64,000 bases of DNA from Cymbomonas tetramitiformis. Taxonomy: Eukaryota; Chlorophyta; Pyramimonadophyceae; Pyramimonadales; Pyramimonadaceae. Under the pieces are notes generated by a model, which was not told the DNA's origin, searched no databases, and saw only the letters and a program-made list of their open reading frames with translations. A program made the position numbers and the translations under genes. The DNA lies in NCBI GenBank assembly GCA_001247695.2, contig LGRX02033502.1:1-64000 (forward strand), in the 5' to 3' direction. Positions 60,584 through 64,000 of the stretch are shown piece by piece. Position 1 is the first letter of the stretch. The number at the start of each line of letters is the position of its first letter.

Positions 60584-60852
60584 AGCAAGACTGAAAAAAA
60601 CATGTAAATAATATGTGTATAACGTGTATATAGATTCCGAGTAAAAAGTTCTTTGTGTTTTCACTCCTCCTAGATTTCGAAAAAGTGCATTTGACCTCAA
60701 TTTTGTACCATAAAAATCATTAAATCTAATGCACAACCTGCACTTGCATGTTCTTGACTGTTAAAATGCGGCTTTTTAATCCTACCATGCATGAGGTAAA
60801 TAAGGCAATATCATTTTCACATGAGAATGTCATTTTCATCGAATAGTGTGTT

Positions 60853-61535
60853 AGCACCAGAATCCTCACCGGATGCTGCACTCTCGAGAGATGGGGCTGG
60901 TGGTAAGCCCGGCTCTGGCTACTGCTGTAGACTGTCGGGGTTGGAGGTCATATTGCCATCAACTGCGCTCTCTATTCCTCCTGACCCTTGTGTGTCTCCC
61001 TTCCCCTCTTCTCTGGAGCTCTCCTTTGCCTCTCCTCGTCCGCTTCAAAGACTCTGAGTGGTTCCAGCCTGCCTCCTTTGCCCTCGAGATCCTCTCTGGT
61101 CCTCCACTGACTATGACTGTGTGGTAGCCCTTTCCACTTCGTCAGCCACTCCTGCACTGTACCTCCAGCCTTACCATCCAGCTTCCTGAACCGTGTGCTG
61201 ATGATGCGCTTTACCTCACGTTCCTTCTGACCCTCGACCATTACAGGTGGCGGTGCCATCTCCTCCTGCCTGCCTACAAAGTGTTTGGCTCCAGACAGCA
61301 CAGGGGTGAGCCGATCAGCTGTAAACACATCGTGCACCTTCCAGTGAACTGGCAATTCCAATCTGTACGCAGCTGGGGCTCCCCGGTCCTGCTCTGGCAG
61401 CTCCTGCTGCCTGTCACTGTACAAGCATTCTACTACTCGTAGGGAGCCGTGCCTGAGCTTACGCAGCTTTGGCTTCAAACCTCGATCACCAGGCAGTGTC
61501 AGGTGCTGGTCGTCCACCCACACCTGATCGTTCAC
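60853..61535 (-). pseudogene. pol: Gypsy copy 3 integrase C-terminus, chromodomain and methylase start
   Basis: NDQVWVDDQHLTLPGDRGLK and APAAYRLELPVHWKVHDVF form the integrase C-terminal part. EVKRIISTRFRKLDGK and EWLTKWKGLPHSHSQWRT form the chromodomain. That frame stops at 60972. Another frame (QPHLSRVQHPVRILVL) leads into methylase motif I, which continues across element 2 at 53532. So one frameshift lies here. Confidence 0.75.
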
Positions 61536-61544
61536 CTTTATTTG

Positions 61545-63170
61545 CTACAGCCTGTGTCGCGCGTCGAACTGCTCCATCATGCGCTGCTGGACCATCTGCA
61601 AGCTCACCCGCGCTGCCTGTAATTGCCGCGCAAACTGCTTCGCCAGCTCATGCGCTGTCCCTCTCTTGTCTGTTGCTACTCGTCCTCCTTTCCTTCGCCT
61701 CGATCCGCCTTCCAAAGCTGCGCCCATGAAGAAGTCCAGCTGCGTTGCTGGAGCGTGTCCGTACACCAGCTCAAAGGGGGAGAATCCAGTTGCTGCTGAC
61801 GTGGAGTCATTGATCGCGTACTCCACAGGTGTCACCCAGAGGTCCCAGTCCTCCTGGCTCTCAGTGACGTAGCAGCGCAGCATGCGCTCCACAGTGTGAT
61901 TGCTGCGTTCCGCTTGACCGTCGCTCTGGGGATGATAGGGAGTAGTGCTGGCCACCTTGACGCCCATCAGCCGCATGAACTCCTGAGTCACCGTAGCATC
62001 GCGAAAGCGAGGGTCACGGTCGCAAACTATCGCTTCATGGGGGGCCGTGTAGCCGCCATATTGCGTCCATGAACAGCCTGGCCACCACCTCTGCAGAGCT
62101 GTCGTTGTACGTCATTGGTACCACATGTAACATCTTGCTCAGCTTGCAAGTGAAGGTAGCGAATGCGTTTACTCCTCGCTGAGTCATTGGGAGACCAGTG
62201 ACGAAATCAATGCTCACCATTTCCCAGAGCCTGCTCGGCACTCTACGAGGTTGCATCAATCCCATGGGGTACCCCTGCCGCGGCTGCGTCTGCTGGCAAG
62301 TCACGCACGTCTTCATCCACTCCGCTACATCCAGATCCATCCGCGACCACCAGAAGCGTCTTCGGACACGATCCAGCGTCTTATCCTTACTGGTGTGGCC
62401 TGCGGACGGTGCCTCGTGAGCCTCTCTCAACGCCAGCTCCCGTAGGGGCGAGTCCGGGGCCAATACCACCTGATAGCGCCCTTCAGCTACTCTCCAGATG
62501 ATGTCACTCACCAGCCGAAAGTGTTCTGTGCGATGGTGCTGGGTACTCAACAACTCCTGTTTCAGGGTTCTGAGATACTCGCTGCGCCTGTGTTCTGCTC
62601 TCAACGCTCGCAAGAACATCCCTGGCTCCACTGTCCCCGTCGTATCTCTGACTTTCGCTGCTGCTCCTGAGAGCGTGACTGCCGGTTGCGCAGAGGGCCT
62701 CTCGCGTGTGACCAGCTTGCTGGGTGGCTTCTTCTGCGGTCTGGCTATCACCACTAGCACTGGCCATGGAACTGGTAGCTCCTGCAGAGCCGAGCGATGA
62801 CCCCTCTCTTCCCCGGGTGAGGTAAACAGCCGATTGGGCTCACCGTGCTCGTTCGCTCTTGGAATGATCTCAACGATCTCCAGGCCGAACTCGCGTAGTA
62901 ATGGTCGCCAACTCGCTTGGGGAAAGTCTGGCAATACAAACCAGGCAGCTGTGTGACACGGGTCCTGCCTCGCCTCGGACGCATAATGTCTCAGGATGTC
63001 ATCGATGCTCACGTTAAGGTCTGAAAAGGGGGGATTGCACCAGACGATACGGCCCCTCCACTGCTCGTTCAGGCAGTCAGTCCAGAAGGTGCTCACCTGT
63101 CTGTTCTAGCCCATAGCGCCACAACACGCGTCCAGCCGTCCACCTGAAATGGTCCACCCAGTACCCGAGC
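61545..63170 (-). pseudogene. pol: Gypsy copy 3 Dam-like methylase and integrase
   Basis: From high to low: LDACCGAMG, a TAG at about 63106, NRQVSTFWTDCLNEQW and WCNPPF (Dam-like motif). Then the integrase zinc part (MKTCVTCQQTQ), SIDFVTGLPMTQ (first Asp), a frameshift at about 62035, CDRDPRF (second Asp), QAERSNHTVE (Glu), and a stop at 61545. The same layout as copy 1, diverged at the protein level. Confidence 0.8.
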
Positions 63171-63205
63171 GTACTTGCTCTGAAGCCTCGCGAACTCTGA
63201 AGAAA

Positions 63206-63930
63206 TCAGCTTCCAATCCTGCTTGTCCACCAGCGGTTCTCCCGGTCGGATTCTCGGACTTGATTGCTGCCGCTCTGCTCGTCTGCTGCTGTTGCCGCTG
63301 GTTGCTGCTCCGCTGCTGCTGCTGTTGGCTGCTGCTGCTCTGCTGCTGCTGGCTGCTGCTCCGCTGCCTCTGTTCGCTGTGCTGCTGGCTGCCGTTGTTG
63401 CTTCTGTGCTGCTGCTGCGGGCGACTGTGCTGGGGGTGTCTCTGACAGGGCAACTTCTGCGTCCAAGGGAGACACTGGGTCATCACCTGTTGCTGGTTGC
63501 TCTGCGGGTACCGCTCGTTGCGCTCTCGTAGTCACTCCTGCGAAAGCAGAGACTTCTGCCATCGTGGCCACTGTGTCCATGGCATCGCGCCACAGGTCGG
63601 GAGTCTCTGCCCACCACAGTGCATTGAGCTGCGTCAGCTTCCCTGTCAATACTGGTGGGCTCACTGGTGGCTGTTCCTCGTGCTCCTCCTCTGATGAGCT
63701 GAACCCCGCATCCAATGGAGAGATGGGGTCCTCCTTCTCCATCTCCTTCTCCTTCACCGCTGCATTCGCCTCAGCTTCGGCCTTGGATACTTCCGCTGGT
63801 TTCCCCTTGGCACCTGCAGCTCGCCTCCCTTCTTCAACTGTCACTGGGTGGTCGGTACTCAGGTCCACGTACCCTGCTTCCTTGAGCCCCTCTCTCGCAG
63901 AGGTCTGCACGTAGTCTGGTCTGCGAGCAA
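63206..63930 (-). pseudogene. pol: Gypsy copy 3 RNase H end and Gln/Ala-rich linker
   Basis: Begins with LARRPDYVQTSAREGLKEAG, equivalent to DALSRRPDY...AREGLVEAG in copy 1, then LNALWWAETPDLWRDAMDTV and VTTRAQRA as in the copy 1 linker. A long Gln/Ala/Glu stretch (from CTG/TTG repeats on the plus strand, 63260-63440) is specific to this copy. It runs into the Dam-like domain after a frame change. Confidence 0.7.
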
Positions 63931-64000
63931 GGCATATATCTCACCGTGGCGGGCCGGCCCGGGGCCGTAGAGTGCCACGCCGGGCCGCAAGCGGGCCGGG
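63931..64000. other. GC-rich segment of another insertion
   Basis: GGGCCGGCCCGGGGCCGTAG and related GGGCCGGG words follow abruptly where gypsy RNase H should continue. Probably the edge of a further element that continues outside the window. Confidence 0.4.

Larger units (their letters stand above)
53533..60852. mobile_element. Element 2: 7.3-kb TIR transposon carrying a methyltransferase and a DUF7869-like gene
   Basis: Perfect 27-bp terminal inverted repeats beginning AACACACTATTCGATGAAAA lie at 53533-53559 and 60826-60852. A 4-bp duplication AGCA borders both sides (53529-53532, 60853-60856). Removing it restores the copy 3 reading frame through methylase motif I (ILVLFCGTGSVE), which confirms the borders. 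Inside: a minus-strand methylase gene (57751-53808), a palindromic tandem array, and a plus-strand RNase-H-fold gene (58033-60583). Element 1 (24713) shares the left end. The element is itself decayed, with a further insertion at 54169-55144. Its superfamily is not assigned. Confidence 0.88.
51850..63930 (-). mobile_element. Gypsy copy 3 (minus strand), split by element 2
   Basis: Read from high to low: end of RNase H (about 63930), linker, Dam-like domain, integrase, chromodomain, start of C5 methylase; then the 7.3-kb element 2; then the rest of the methylase, PPT and an LTR. RT and the 5' half are missing; the right border abuts a very GC-rich segment at 63931. Stops and frameshifts show decay, but domain order is the same as in copies 1 and 2. 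The LTR start TGTACTAGGG differs from both other LTRs. The far LTR end (about 51850) is only estimated. Confidence 0.8.

Noticed and set aside
63223..63914. Leu/Cys/Ala-rich plus-strand ORFs (102 and 216 codons) that look like membrane or secreted proteins
   Set aside because: They are the complement of the Gln/Ala-rich gypsy linker.

Overview
Eukaryotic nuclear DNA. Two host genes are split by many short GT-AG introns, the rest is mobile elements and tandem repeats, and a TTAGGG-type telomere-like tract sits inside one retroelement. Splice donors are often GTGCG/GTGAG, the GC content is moderate, and the Ty3/gypsy elements are unusual. This points to an alga or another microbial eukaryote with a repeat-rich genome; I cannot name the species.

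Layout. 1-4127: repeats, one small MITE and a decayed spliced ORF. 4128-19406: a complete, very young Ty3/gypsy element (copy 1) with 1.32-kb LTRs that differ by about one substitution and one indel, and a CAAAA target duplication. It encodes Gag, protease, RT, RNase H, a Dam-like adenine-methylase domain, integrase, a chromodomain and a C5-cytosine-methyltransferase domain. Its LTR carries a separate 332-codon acidic ORF. 19407-24450: a minus-strand transposase-like gene, two exons of an acidic protein, and a 1.2-kb GTCCATACG-type array. About 24455-31269: a decayed, 5'-truncated second gypsy element (copy 2) with its own LTR. It is interrupted by a remnant (element 1) of a TIR element that carries a third kind of methyltransferase. 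31270-33900: a small TIR element and fragments. 34018-39302 (minus): a complete 15-exon GDP-mannose pyrophosphorylase gene (361 aa). 39500-45975: a doubtful spliced gene and repeats. 45976-50447 (plus): a complete 14-exon NDR-family protein kinase (481 aa). 51100-51700: a relative of the transposase-like gene at 20 kb. From about 51.85 kb to 63.93 kb: a minus-strand gypsy element (copy 3), split inside its cytosine-methyltransferase motif I by a 7.3-kb TIR element (element 2, 53533-60852) that encodes a methyltransferase and a DUF7869-like RNase-H-fold transposase candidate.

Main message: three diverged gypsy lineages share the order RT - RNase H - Dam-like MTase - integrase - chromodomain - C5 MTase. 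They are themselves targets of a DNA element that carries another MTase. The window thus holds three unrelated types of DNA methyltransferase, all on mobile elements. A chromodomain reader joined to two methylase domains suggests that these elements may manage their own chromatin or DNA methylation. Host genes are the minority: one for sugar-nucleotide supply and one for NDR/MOB signalling.
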